In this document: positions 14,005 through 26,813 of the stretch, piece by piece
Layout: every line of letters begins with the position of its first letter
Position numbering within the stretch: position 1 is the first letter of the stretch
Source: Rhabditophanes sp. KR3021
Lineage: Eukaryota; Nematoda; Chromadorea; Rhabditida; Alloionematidae
Direction: 5' to 3'
Assembly (NCBI GenBank): GCA_963281155.1
Contig: CAUJLY010000003.1
Span: 5,766,001 to 5,830,000, forward strand
DNA: 64,000 nt
Notes under the pieces: generated by a model
Told to the model about the DNA's origin: nothing
Database searches by the model: none
What the model saw: only the letters and a program-made list of their open reading frames with translations
Translations under genes and position numbers: made by a program

Positions 14005-14534
14005 CTTTTGTCGCAAAGTTACCATGATGTCATTTCAGTATTTAATCCTATATAAAGAAACCCCAAAATGTAACGAATCTCTTACCAACCGACAGTGATG
14101 TATACTTCTCTACAACTTTCCCTGAAACGACATTTCCTCCTTCTAACATAAATTAAAATATAATATTTTTGTGCGAACTTGAATAAAATAAATTGTCTTG
14201 TGAATAAGACGTGTTATAATAAAAATATTGACACTGAATAAGTCAGTTGTTGATGGGAATGTTTACTGCATATAGAAGAACTTAATTGAATATTTAATTA
14301 GATTTGATTGAAGTTTGTTGTTAAAAATACGAATTGTATAGATTTCGCCTGTTTAGACCGCTTACTTAGAATCATCAACATACAGATGACTCTTAATTGG
14401 AAGTTGCCTGATTTTGCAAAGCATTGCATTTAAGCAACATTCATTTAATTAGAAGAACTGTGGTAAAGAATGTTCGAGATTAAACTGGTGAATTAACTAC
14501 TTTTTATAGTAAACTAATCATCTCCTTACTTTAG
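14005..14534. other. Intergenic, no gene seen
   Basis: AT-rich with AATAAA motifs near 14183 that may serve the upstream small gene. The right edge runs into the SMC-like pseudogene, starting after an acceptor-like TTTAG at 14534. Confidence 0.4.
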
Positions 14535-15262
14535 ATCAAGATCAGTAACTTCCAATCTATAGGGTCGAGTCAAACAATCAGTTGCAAAGACTTTCGAAAA
14601 GTCATCGTTTATGGAAAGAATGGGGTTGGAAGATCAAATGTACACACCGCCCTCCGTCACCTATTTGATGAAAAACTGACTCGCTTAGCAAGACTGAAAT
14701 GAGGAAGCTGATTTGATTTATCAAACAGAAAGCTCTGTGTCGATGATAATGGGGGATAATGAAAGCAATAATTGGATTGAAGTAGAGAAGGTTTTTACTC
14801 TAACTAAATTGGTATTCAAAGTAGATGGAGCTGTCTGTAAACAGGAAGCACTTAGGCAAGCCATTGCAGAAACAGTCAATAGTGGATCCAATTTAGCTGG
14901 TGGATTTATTGGTCAAGGTGAAATCAAGTCTATCAATATCCTGCAAAGTGATAAGTTGTTAGGATGGATCAAAGCCAAGATTGAGACTTTTGATTTGAAA
15001 AAAAGAATAAGATTATGTTAGAAGAGCATTTGAAAGCAAAGAATGCGATAGAGTCAAAAAGCTTTTGGAGAAGAATGAACGAAGAAATCTACTTTGTGAG
15101 AATAAGAAACAATTGGAAAAAGAAATTGTTGCTATGAAAGCTGCTGAGGAAAGATCTGATCTATTGGGACAAATTGACTCAAAAAAGTTGGCATTGGCCG
15201 AAAGTCTGAATCAAATGGATGATAGAAGGTGCCAGGATGTTATGTTTGGGTGTAAAATACCA
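14535..15262 (+). pseudogene. Decayed SMC3-like cohesin ATPase head fragment
   Basis: Read across frames, this stretch follows the N-terminal head of SMC3. IKISNFQSIGSSQTI corresponds to the first strand. VIVYGKNGVGRSNVHTALR corresponds to the Walker A block, with the key lysine replaced by Arg. LFDEKLTRL corresponds to the SDEFTHLR region. DNESNNWIEVEKV and GFIGQGEIKSI correspond to the NSDNRLPI and IVKQGKIN blocks. A Lys/Glu-rich coiled-coil start follows (KKLLEKNERRNLLCENKKQ). There are stop codons at about 14699 and 15019 and at least two frame changes, and nothing follows beyond the first coiled-coil segment. A functional head would need a C-terminal half with Walker B, which is absent here. 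I call it a pseudogene fragment of an SMC3 paralogue. Confidence 0.6.
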
Positions 15263-15359
15263 ACAACAATACATAAGCACACACTTGGTATTTTCGATTC
15301 TTTGTTAATTTTGATCACACTAACTAACCAGTCTTTTATAGATTCACTGTTGGAGTGCA

Positions 15360-16200
15360 AGATGAATTCTTTCATCTTTTACGTTCTACTGTTATTATGC
15401 CTTCTGTATAGGGGTGAGGGAACTACCACTACTTCAACGGATTTATTGAAAAGCAAAGTAGCTATTGTGACATACAACCGAACACCACTGACGAACAATG
15501 GCCCGATGACACATAACTCATTTTTTATAGAGAAGAGTACCCTTTGGAATTTCATGGCAAATCCAATGAAACTTCCAAGTCATCTTTTTCTAAGAAGAAG
15601 TTATATTTACCCCTAATACTGTTGCTGTCTCAATAGTGCTTATGTCTTTAATACTTGATAGTTAATCCTATACTATGTTTCGGGCCCCACTCAAGAAAGA
15701 GGTTTTATAGAAGGAAGCTCGATTGAAGAATTTTCCAATTTCGATCCTTATTTAATGTTACACAAGAGGATCTCTATGCCGAATATTGGGTACTACAGAG
15801 TGGAATTTATGATTATCAATTACTTCAATGATATTCTAAACGAAACAAACCGACCTCAACTCGAAATAGCCGCGAAGTTGGATGGAACATTCTTGTTAAA
15901 ATGACAATCCTAGATGCTTACACCTCCATCTTTCGAAAATATCTAATAAATGAAGAGAATTTATACTTTGACTGCTAAAAATAGTGTTTAACATTTCAAG
16001 TACGAATACAAGACGAGTCTTCCAACTCTCTACGGAGTTGTACAGAAATTCACAAAGAGTCATGATGATAAAATGGATCTGTTGAATGAAATTCGTAATA
16101 GATATGGATTCTCGTTCAGCTTCGAATTAATGATGCGCAGGACTTTGTGGGTATCAAGGACAAACCCAAAAATTAGTTCTAAAATATTATGCAAGTGTGT
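15360..16200 (+). pseudogene. Possible broken secreted-protein gene
   Basis: An ATG at 15361 opens a signal-peptide-like run (MNSFIFYVLLLLCLLYRGEG) and then a Thr-rich stretch. After about 15600 the protein-like sequence continues only in other frames, for example ISMPNIGYYRVEFMIINYF with N-glycosylation-type Asn sites near 15750-15900, and TSLPTLYGVVQKFTKSHDD near 16010-16080. This looks like one gene for an extracellular protein that has picked up frameshifts, or several unannotated short exons. I do not recognise the family. Confidence 0.3.
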
Positions 16201-16355
16201 AATTTATTAAATCCTTTCAATGTTAATAAAAAGTTAATTGATTTGTTGGATTTTTGCGTTTGATTTGTTTATTCTTACTATTTCTTCTGTATGCAATATA
16301 TACACTACATTTTTTATTTTTATACAAGAAGAATTAATGTTTGTGTCATTTATTA

Positions 16356-16813
16356 TCAAAGAACATTATTCAAAAAATTAATTGAATAAACAACAAAAAT
16401 AACCACATGCGTAAAGGTAAGCTGTTTATATTTAATAGATGTCGTGTTTGCATTGCACAATTCCGAATCACAACAACAAATCAATGTAGCGCCATCTTCT
16501 GAATAAACACACCGATTCGAATAAATCTAAAATGCATTTACTAGACAGACCTACTTAATTAACTTACATCACACAACTCATACATGTCAATGCCACAATT
16601 ATATTCAACCTTTGATTTATATTCAGAACCATCTTTTTGATTGAAAACAGTCGTCATATTTGAGCAAAAGCCCAAGCTGCAGTCTATTTCTGTGTCATAA
16701 GTAGACCAAGTTCCATCCCAATCTTCATACCTCGTACCAATATAGCAATTTAGATCACACTGCAGGACATTGATAAATACTAGACTAATTAAAACAAAGC
16801 ATCCTAACTTCAT
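16356..16813 (-). CDS. ET-module / three-finger-like secreted protein
   Basis: Two exons, 16568-16813 and 16356-16526, with a 41 bp intron, giving 138 residues. A signal peptide (MKLGCFVLISLVFINVLQC) is followed by a cysteine pattern CYIG...CSLGFC...YNCG...LC...C...CCCDSELCN, close to the nematode ET module and to Ly6/uPAR-type domains with their CCxxxxCN ending. A final hydrophobic stretch (FTHVVIFVVYSINFL) could be a GPI-anchor signal. The role is probably cell-surface or secreted; no more specific function can be given. The second exon is too short to stand out alone, but the phase agrees and the diagnostic CCC motif lies in it. Confidence 0.7.
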
Positions 16814-17009
16814 TTCACAAATATGTACACAATAATGGTCTTTTAAAATTCATTATATGATATAGGAGAGACAAGAGATAAGATAGCACCTATTTTTATT
16901 TCAATTTATTGACAGATAAAAAGAACTAATTAAAAAGAATCAAAAATAATATTATTATTTAAATTATAAAAAAAGGAAAAATTGTTTTAAATATTACAAT
17001 TAGTTATAA

Positions 17010-20000
17010 TCAATTGTTGCCATGACCTCCATGACGATTGTTAGATGGGAGGGGTTTGTGATGGTTTTTCTTGAACCAATTGATCATATTGTCCAATGTT
17101 TGGAAAGATAACGTTCTGAAACGGAAGCCTTCCGTGGTAGGTGTGAAATATTCTTTTCTAATTTTGTCACGAGGAAGATAAGTGATCGCAAACTTGCCAG
17201 GGAAACTTTTGGAAGCAACGAAGAAGTATGGGATTCTTTTGGTGTCTTGTTTCTTTTCTTCTACTAGCAGTTCATTTAGATTGATGTCGTCTTCGCCGTA
17301 GATGTCTGATTTGTAGTAGCGGTGAGATTGGATAGATCTGACACCATCTGCGAGTGGTTGAACATATCTAGCCATGATTTCATCCAACTCTTCGTACTTT
17401 TCCGATCCGATAATTAAGATTTTACCAAGGGAAAACGGTTGACTTTTGTTCTTTTCGAGGATGTCTACGTGTTGGAAGATTCCATCGGCAACTTTCCAAG
17501 TAATCACTAATTTGTCAGTCGCCTTAGAAGAAGGCCTAATAATAGCTTCTCCGGATTCAGCATCTCCTAACATTTCCTCAGCCTGCTTGAAGCTAACATT
17601 ATGGAAGAGAGAGTGCGAGATAACTCTGTTAATAAAAGTTATGGGAACTGCCTTGGTAACAGGTTTTTTATTCTCCTCAGATCTGACATGGTCAACATGT
17701 TCCCAATCGAAACATTCATCACAACCGCTAAATTCAGCATAGTCATCTCTCAATGCTGCTGGATTGCAAGACAAATCGAGGGAAATCTTTTCAATATTGA
17801 CTTGTCTGATTCGACCTATGATTTGAGATCCCGGTTGAGCGTTGCGAACGATACGACAGCCTTCATTAATATTCTTGAACATTGCCCTTTTATCTAAATC
17901 GTCCTGTTGTTGACAGCCATCAATGACATAACGGACATTCACAAATACTGATATTCCATTAGACAATTCACCACGAAGTCCGGTCAATTGGCCTGGGCAT
18001 TCCTTTTTCCTGACATGATCTACAACATCATCAGGATTATTGAAGTTTTCCTGCTGACAGTATGAGCATTTGTAATGTTGATGGTCGTCAGCAGGATATC
18101 CCTTAACTTCTTCTGACATTTTATCACCTAATGGCTTGTAAGCTGCACGAATAACATTTGCACATACAATTTTTCCAACTGGATACATCAAAGGATCTTC
18201 ATGAACAAGTTTCTCGAATAGTTCGGCTGCTTTTTTTTCGTCAGATTGGGTTTTGGGGTAATTAGGCACTTCTTTCCCATCATCATCTATTCTTGTTTTT
18301 GCAGGGAATCTCCTGTCACGGAATTGATCTTTAAATTCTATTTTCATGTCGCGAATGATGTGCCCATACTCTCCGAAATTGTTCTCCTTTAACGTTTGGA
18401 TGAATTGAGGTAAATCTAATTGGTTGAGTTTGAGCGGATCTTTCAGACATTCTTCAACGGCATCAGTAGCATCATCTTCATCATTTTTGTCGAGTGTATC
18501 CATTGCCATCTTTTTAGCCAATTCATAGAATTCAGGATGGATTCTAGTGCCATCTAAGGGTTCAATTTCATCTCCGGCCACATCTTGAATCTTCGCCAAA
18601 TCGAAGCGAAGGAAAGCAGCAGAATTAAGAAAGAGATTAGTTGTCATTTTACAATGCATAATCAAATTAGACCTTCCTGTGCACATTTGTTGATCACAAT
18701 TGAGGATGGCTCTTTTTGTAAAGTCAGCTTTAATTGGACCGAAACCAGGAACAAACTGCAATGCATTAAAGGCATGCTCCTGAGTAGCACATCTGTTGAT
18801 GTCAACACCGATCCCTGCCAAGAAATTAACCATCAAAGTAGTCCAATGTTTCTCCAAAACATCTGCTGAAATATATTCTTGAAGTGGATTTAGTTTGAGT
18901 TTAAGAAAATCTTTCTGAGCATTACAAAGATGAGTAGTCTCCAGGAGAGGATCCAAATAAAATCTACCAAGTGACATTGCACTTTTGAAAGCAAGAGATT
19001 GTCCAGAAAACTCGTTTTCGGCCATTTCAGAGTTAGAAAAAACATGAGCAACGTCTCCGTCAACTAATTTAAGATCAATGTCCCTTCTAATTCTGTTGGC
19101 CATCTTTAAATCAAGTATAGCCTCCTGGAAGATTTTCAAAATTCGGGTCGAATCAACATTCTCGGCAGCAATAGCAATTCCATGTGGCTTTCTTCTCTCG
19201 ATAAGATCCTTAAGTTTTTCAATATTCTTAGTCCTTCCTTCACGGTCAAACTTAAGGGGACCTTTGCAGAAGCGATTACTGATGTAAGGGAAAACATCTG
19301 TATCAATAATATTTCCCTCACCATCCAAAATGACAGCCGTCGTGGATTCGCCTTCTTTTGTGTTAGTGACTACGGCCATAATTCTGACTCCATGTCTAAT
19401 AGACTCATCGTCATCTTGATCATTGTCATTTGCAAGTTCCGGAACAAAAGGTTGAACGTAAAACTTCTTCTTAAATGTTTCTGTGACATCACTAAGAACA
19501 GTTTCAGTTGCTTCTTCTGCCATTTTGAGGACCAGTTCACGTTCAAAGTCTTTTCTCAAGAATTTTTCCCAAGCCATTAATAAAACAGCTTCGCGTAGTT
19601 TGTTCCAGGCAGTGGCGTTTTCAGAAATCTTGTCACTTTGGAAAACCTTCTTCTCAATGAAATAATCCATGAAAGGGCGGTCTTTTCTATATCTGTTAGT
19701 TGTTGGAAGACCACTACTATCTTCCATCTCATCATTCTCCTTTTCGACAACAGTATAGTCATGGATTTCATACTTGATTTGATCCTGCTTAGCAGCCTGA
19801 ATCACAAACAAAAACTGATCATCCTTAAAAGATTTGACAGGCTTATGTGAAACGTATCTACAACGCCAAAGCGGGTGACCCATCCCAATATCTTCCTCGC
19901 CCTTCTTAGTCAATTTCATTGAAATCGAAGCTGTCTCGAAGAATCGAGCTCTCATAGCTTCTCTAAATTTAGGCAAAGAAGCCAATTCTTTGGCTTTGAC

Positions 20001-21690
20001 AAAAATTCCACCCTTGATAACATTTTCGCTATTAGGAAAATTACTGCATCTAAAGTCAATAGCCGCAACTTCAGGAGAAACGTCTGTCATCTCAGCTTCC
20101 CTCGTGTTGTTGATACGATCCTTGCAATTAAAAGCAATATCTTCCGAAGACAACCCGAAAAAATCACCAAAACGCTTCATTCCCAAATTGACAGCAGTCG
20201 TGTACATATCATTTCTGGAAATCTTCTTGAACTTACTAATACTTAGATTTTGCATCAATGTCTCAGGGTCATTGATCGTCTTCTCAAAAGCATACATATC
20301 TTTCAAGTGAGAATTATAATGCAAGTTGAAATAAGCCTGAACATCAGCGAGTGCTTCTTTGGTTCTGGCTGCTTGAAGTTCAGCAAATACAGAAGGATCT
20401 ATTGTCTGATACCCAGTTTGTCTGGTATCATTACAGTGGCGGATGTACGTATCCATCCTATTAAACATTCCAAATAATTTGTCTTTCTTCTCTTTGAAGA
20501 TACAATAAGCTTCATCCATATAGTAAATTTTCCATAATTCATTAATGGCAAGTGAAGTTTCTTCCGGATCAATGTCATCTGTAATTAATTCTTTTCTGAA
20601 TTTGTACATAAAGGGAGCTTCCCATCCCTGATTGCGTATGCCATCGAGGACAGTTGAAATAGCTTGGATAATCATAGTCTTCTTATCTTCTTCGAAAATC
20701 TTTGCTGCGTTATTACGGTAGAAATCCAAATATTTTACATCTTGCTCAGTCAACAACTTATCTTGAAGCAATCCATTCTCGAAGATCCAAGTAGCTTCAG
20801 TAAAGATCTCTTCGCGCGAATTTTCTTCAGTCACCGGTCTTCCGCGAGTCATAAATCTTTCGGGCTTGTCAGTACATAGGATCAATGCACGCAACTTATT
20901 AGCTTCTGTGTCTTCGTGAACCGGAACAGCCATCTTTTTACGAGACTTCAGGATTTGAGACTTTTTAGTACGGTAGGCTCCTTCTTCGTCTTCTTGGTAG
21001 TCATCGACATCGTCGTACAGCTCACTGTAGTCCATTTCGTTGATTCCAAAGACGTCGTTAGCTTCCTGCATTGCTTCGGAACTGAATTGGAAGTTACTCT
21101 TCTGCCGGTGATGGCTTTTCTTTGGACGACGTTGGTCAGGATTGTCGTCCACGATGAAATTGTCTTCGGAATCATTGTCTAAGTCGTCCGAGTCTTGATC
21201 GTCGTCGTAACTTCTTCTCGATTCTTGGTCTTCATCTCTTTTCTTTTGGTGGTGCCTTTTATTGGAGGAGACTCTCTCGATTGGGCCACGGTCATCTTCA
21301 TCGTCTTCCACCACCACACGATTAGGCTTTTGACGGCCCGTGTTTTCAAGTATCAAATCCAACTCGTCGTCCGAAATTTCTTCTTCCATGGGTGAGTCCG
21401 AGGCATTCGAAGCCTGAAAAATTAATTAAACTACAACAGAAACTTTAACCTACTTCTTCCTCAACATCAGATGCCTCTTCTACGACGAAACCAGCCATCT
21501 CTTCATTCAGCCGTTTATCATCATCCTCCTCGTCTTCTTCATCATCAGAAATGCGAGCCTTCTTCTTTTTCTTCTTACGCTTTTCCTTGTCGCGCTTTGA
21601 TCTTTTGGCCTTTGGTTCGTGCAAATCCGAATCGTCCGAATCCCGAGAAACATCCGATTCCTCTGCTTGAATATCCAAAAACTCAGACAT
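17010..21690 (-). CDS. emb-5: Transcription elongation factor SPT6
   Basis: Two exons, 21454-21690 and 17010-21413, with a 40 bp intron, giving 1546 residues; C. elegans EMB-5 is of similar size. SPT6 is a histone chaperone that travels with RNA polymerase II. In order: a very acidic, Lys-punctuated N-terminus with an Iws1/Spn1-binding-type region, a helix-rich core, a YqgF-like domain (RIMAVVTNTKEGESTTAVIL), helix-hairpin-helix (FVPGFGPIKADFTKRAIL), a Cys/His cluster (CSYCQQENF...HVRKKEC), an S1 domain, and tandem SH2 domains (VSFKQAEEMLGDAESGEAII, then YFFVASKSFPGKFAITYL). The tail after the SH2 pair is very short. The single 4.4 kb exon is remarkable for the gene. Confidence 0.96.
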
Positions 21691-22523
21691 TTTTAGGTGA
21701 AATACCTAGAATAAAGAGGAAACATTTAAAAACAGTCAAAAAGGGAAAAAATAGTCAGACGTATTGATTGAGAAGTCTTTTAGAGAGGACAAATGAAAAG
21801 CAACCTTTCTAGGCAAAGTAAAACTGAATAAATGAAGTAAAATGGTTGGAACTCTTGATGTTGACGCTCTTTATTTTTGAATCAAATGAAGAGGCGTCTT
21901 TCCAATTGAAGAGATAAGATGCGATCGTGGCGAAAGATTAGGAAGGAATCGTTTGATTGTAAGATGTTTAAAGCTAATTATTTGATGAATATGTAATATT
22001 TACCAGGTATGGAAATCGATTGGGGAATTAAAGTAAATGTTTGGGGGCAGTTAAAATAGTGAAATAATAGCATTCATTTACAATTTGGCTGAACAGCAAC
22101 ATAGTATATGCATCATAATTGGGCGCTTATTCCACTGGTTCCGGTCAAACAAATAACAAAAATATGTAGAAGGATGGTTTGAGAAAATAAATAAACATTC
22201 TTGGCAAACTCACAATTCATATGGAAAGTACATTCGTTTATGTAATCTTTAGCTGATCCAACAATAAATTTACTTTGGAGTCTAAGTTCTACTACTTCTA
22301 TTCAACTTTGAGTAAGGAAGATCATAAATAGATGTACTTTGCCTTCTTTTCATATTTATACGTTGATATTCCAGCAAAAAGGCAGATGCAACTTACTCAC
22401 CAACTCCCACCACGCTCCTCTGCACCACTTCACAAACACCAGTTGGTAAAGTATGCCCAAATATTTTAAAACACTTCTCATTCGGTTGAAAAATTAGAAG
22501 TTCCAAATCTTTACCATAACAAG
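21691..22523. promoter_or_regulatory. Divergent promoter region of SPT6 and pescadillo
   Basis: About 830 bp between head-to-head genes. A C/A-rich patch (CCAACTCCCACCACGCTCCT) lies near 22400-22440, just before the pescadillo start. No RNA gene or repeat seen. Confidence 0.35.
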
Positions 22524-24207
22524 ATGAAAATTAAAAAGAAGGTAAGTTGGGAACCATTAAAAACAAATTAATTTATATTTTATAGTTTACCGCCGGAGAA
22601 GCCGTCTCTTACATCACGAGAACCAAGGCTCTCGAAAAGTTACAACTAACTTTGGATGAATTTAACAGATTAGTCATCCTGAAGGGCATCTATCCCCGCG
22701 AACCGAGGAACAAAATTACTGCCAACAAAGGAATCAGCACCTCGACGATATTCTACAACAATAAGGATATTAAGTTTCTTGCTAATGAACCACTAGTTAA
22801 TACTTTGAGAGATTATAATGTAAGTTCTGGTAAATATAAACAATTTATTTAATTATTTCACATTTCCAGGCTTTCATCAAGAAGGTAGCTAAAGCCAAGG
22901 GCAGAAACGAACGCGAAAAAGTCACCAGACTCCAAGAAAAGGAACCTGAATTTAATGTCCAACATTTGGTAAAGGAAAGATTCCCAACCTTCGATATGGC
23001 TGTTCGTGATCTCGACGATTGCCTCTCAGTAGTGTTTGCCTTCGCCACTCTTGCCCGTGACACCAAGATCGGAAAAAACTTGATCGAAGAATGCAAGAAA
23101 CTAAGCTCTGAATTTATGCATTACGTAATTGAAGCCAAAGCCTTGAGAAAGACTTTTATCTCAATCAAAGGAATTTATTATCAAGCCGAAATTATGGGAG
23201 AAAAAGTAACTTGGATCGTTGGACATGAAAGACCAATTGGGGAAGTTACTGGGGTAGATTTTTCAATCATGAACAACTTTGCCGACTTCTACGTGACAGC
23301 TCTTAGATTTGTCAACTTTAAATTGTTCAAAAACATTGGTCTTTTCTATCCACCACAATTTATTGATGCCAAGATTAAGAAGAACGATCTTGACGATGAG
23401 GAGAAGGTTTATTCTTTGGCTAAGCCTTTGGCCAAAGTCGAACAAGAAGAAGAACTTGTTTTGGATGACTTTGGCGACGAGACTGCTAGTGCTGTAGCTG
23501 AACAAGTTGCTGAGCGCTTAAAGTTGAAAACTCTCTTTCAAAATAATGTCTTTTTCCTGAATAGAGAAGTCTCAAAGGAATCACTTGCCTTTTTAATTAG
23601 ATCAGCTGGTGGCGAAGTTTCATGGGAGACCTGTATTGCCAATCCCATGTCTGCTGAGGACAAGAGGATTACTCATCACGTTATTGATAGACCTCTTGGT
23701 GAAACCAAAATTACAAGAGCTTACATTCAACCTCAATGGGTATTTGACTCATTTAATGCCAAGACGTGCCTTCCTATTGATAAGTATATGCCAGGAGCTG
23801 TTCTTCCTTCTCATTTGTCGCCATTCGTTGAAGACAAGATTGGAGATTACATTCCAATGGAACGAATTGAACAGCTTCAAAAGGATGGAAAGGATGTCAG
23901 TGGTTTGATTGATGCCCATGTCGCTGGACCCACTCCACTTCCAAATGCCCCCAAAACACGTGAAGAAAAGGCAGCGATTGCTGAAGCTAAAGCTTCCGTC
24001 GGTATGAAGGTAGTTGCCGGAAAAGCCCACAAAGAATCTAAAGAAACTCAAATCGAAAAGACTGCCTCTGTCAAGAAGATGCAAGAACTGATGATCCCCA
24101 AGAAACACAAAATGGTCTATAAGAAGATGACCTTCGGCATTAAACGTAAAGAAAAAGAAGTCAAAAAATTAGTTTCCAAAAAACAAAAATTGGACGAAGA
24201 AGCTTGA
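22524..24207 (+). CDS. lpd-7: Pescadillo ribosome biogenesis factor
   Basis: Three exons, 22524-22541, 22586-22819 and 22870-24207, all phase 0, with introns of 44 and 50 bp, giving 529 residues. The first exon is only MKIKKK. The pescadillo N-terminal domain is clear: RLVILKGIYPREPRNK, VKERFPTFDMAVRDLDDCLS, and IKGIYYQAEIMGEKVTW. A single BRCT domain follows at about residues 330-420 (LKTLFQNNVFFLNREVSKES), then a Lys-rich tail (KKHKMVYKKMTFGIKRKEKE). The protein acts with BOP1 and WDR12 in the nucleolus for 28S/5.8S maturation. The acidic linker is short (EQEEELVLDDFGDE). Confidence 0.95.
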
Positions 24208-25537
24208 TTTTTATTATTACTTTTGTTTATTTTAAATTGTTAACAAATATCATCATTGTTTTTATTACATTTGCGTCGTCGTATCTTTTAAATTGTTATT
24301 GTTGAGTTTTTGTCAAGATAAATCTTAATTAAATGGATATCTAAATATTGTTAAGCAATTATAAACTATGTTTAGTTTTACAAAACAATTTATCCCTGCA
24401 TTTAATGTGCTATATTCGAAGATCTTTGCTACTTCGTGAACCATCAATTCTTTTTATAAAAGGTGTCAAGATAATAATACTTACATTTGTTAAAGTCTTT
24501 TGAGGACTATATGTATAGTTGACAAAGTTTCCAACATAGTGCCAAGCACATAAATTATATAAAAAAGAGACCCTGATGAATTAACAAAAATACAAAGAAT
24601 AATTGACATTTATTTATGCGGAGCTTTGAAAAATATAACATCTTTACAATTAAAATAAAATTTGTGAGCTGAGCATAATTGGACACTATAGTATTGGTTC
24701 CAGAATTGTCTACGGATTACTTTCCTTAATGTACTTTTCTATTATATCAGAATCACCTCCAATAACATAAAATGATTGTGAATTTTCAATTGATGATTCT
24801 CCTAAAACTCCGACTGGCATATCTTTATTGTTGCTTCATTTATCATTTCTAATATTATATATTTGACATGAATTTGGGAATGAAGATTAGTACTACCTCC
24901 TGAACACGTAATAGTTTGACCAAAGTTGATACCGCTGTAGAACATGTTTCTACATCACTAGGAGCTAAAAAACTATTACCTTCTCTTGGATCTGTTAAAG
25001 GTTCCTCCCTAAATCTACATACTACTATTATGATATGTATATTTATTATATATGTACCCATTTTCTTTAGTAAAGTATTCTTGCTTCGCCCTTTTTTGTT
25101 AACAGAACAAAAGAGTACTTTAATTCAACTTGAATTAATTATACTTTGAGTGACGCATTTTTTGTATACGTTATAAAATGAAAAAACGACTTAGGATTAT
25201 ATTACAATAATTGTTATTATATTAATTTTATGAGTTTAGTAGCTTAATTAATGGCTCTTGTTTAAAATTAATATGTTTTCATATAAATAAATTTACATTT
25301 TAAAATGATGCCCTGTATATGAAAAGAATGGATCACTAAATATCCAAAAATGGTTAACAATCTTCGCATACACACTGCCAACTACTAGCTCTTTAATGAG
25401 TCTAATTTTATTAAAATCTATCTAAATGCATCTGAGTAATGCCACTCTTTATAATCGCACAAAAGTTTTAGTGAAAAATTATTTATTCTATGACTTTATA
25501 GGTTTATCAAATGAATTTCAAAGAATATTAAAAAACT
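24208..25537. other. Intergenic with a possible decayed ORF on the minus strand
   Basis: Convergent 3' ends of pescadillo and parkin. On the minus strand at 24710-24945, two consecutive frames read like an extracellular protein (MFYSGINFGQTITCSGGSTN, then SFYVIGGDSDIIEKYIKES), split by a stop and frame change. I do not recognise it. The rest is AT-rich with no gene. Confidence 0.3.
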
Positions 25538-26813
25538 CTAAAACCAGTGGTTGAACTGACAGTTTTCATTCCATTTAGTTAGACAAACCCAACACCAGTG
25601 AGAACTACATTGTGTACAATGGATATGATTGCATCCCTGATCCTTTTGCGTATTTATGCCGCAACCTACACATTTTTTGGTAATTTGGTGAATCAGACTT
25701 TTTGATTTTTCTTCATCAGAGTGCTCTTTTTTAGTTGAATAACACGTACATTGCTTGGAGTCGATGCAAACGACACAAAAAGGTCGTTCACATTTGTGGC
25801 ATTGAGTCAAAGCTGAGGTCTTATTCCTAGTGGCATTTTCAATTACATTGTCCTTGTCTAGGAGTGTGAAAACTTCACCACAATCAGGAAACGGACAAAA
25901 CACCGTACTTTGTTGATTCTGAATGAATCTCTGTGTGGCCAACTCTTGAAATTTATTATATCTATCATTGCCAAGAATGTAAAAAACATGTTGATCACCT
26001 ATACAACCACAACAGCCAACTACAGGGCAATTAAGAGTAAATCCCAAACTAACACGATAGCTGAATCCAAATCTTTCAAATACTTCTTCTAAATAAGGCT
26101 CGAAACAGTAGAGACAACAAGTTTCGGCACACGTAAATTTAACCACATTGGCTTCAATCTCCCCGCAAATTACGCATTTCTTTCTTTTTTCATTTCTATT
26201 TACGTTTTCAAAGCCAATGGATTGATTGGTACATGTATTGCATTTAAAGTAGTATTTGGCATATCTAACGTCGTCACAAGCGAAGCAATAACAATTTATT
26301 TCTTCGGATTTGATGTCTTCCCAGGAGGATGGATTCTTTTGGACACGGACTTCATTCGAATTGCATGCAATACATTTGACTCTTAATTTGAGGTATCCGT
26401 TAGTGTCGCAATGCTTACAATGTCCGTAAAAGCTACTGATGGCATTTGCCGCTGTAGTGGGTTCAAGGGAAGTAGCTCCACCAATTACTACCCATTCTGG
26501 GTCACTGTCAATTATCATTGCTGTTAAAGCTCTAAATCAAATGAGATAAATACGCATTAAAAATGTCTTACGTCGAAGAAGCCAAGTCATAATCTCTTAA
26601 CTTCTTATCTTTATCCATAACATTTCCCGAAAAAATCAATCTGATATTACTAGCATCATAAACATCCCCATACTCATTATCACCAATCTCAAGTAATAAC
26701 TTTTGCATCAAATCCTTTACACATTCATCCTCGTCAACTTCAATTAGAGTAGTAAATTTAGATGCACTAGATTCAGGAAACCGAATGTTGACATTTATAG
26801 ACACCTCAAACAT
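25538..26813 (-). CDS. pdr-1: Parkin-type RBR E3 ubiquitin ligase
   Basis: Two exons, 26572-26813 and 25538-26531, with a 40 bp intron, giving 411 residues (C. elegans PDR-1 386, human 465). Residues 1-80 form a ubiquitin-like domain ending KLRDYDLASST. RING0 is Cys-rich (HCKHCDTNGYLKLRVKC). RING1 has CVICGEIEANVVKFTC. IBR has CPFPDCGEVFTLL. RING2 is CVGCGINTQKDQGCNHIHC, in which the Cys in QGCNH is at the catalytic thioester position. The protein ends FNHWF, matching the HWF near the human C-terminus. It marks damaged mitochondria together with PINK1. Divergent from RPL9. Confidence 0.94.

Noticed and set aside
14639..14652. 14-nt match to the conserved rRNA 3' region (TGTACACACCGCCC)
   Set aside because: It lies inside the reading frame of the SMC-like Walker A segment, and no other rRNA similarity surrounds it, so it is coincidence.
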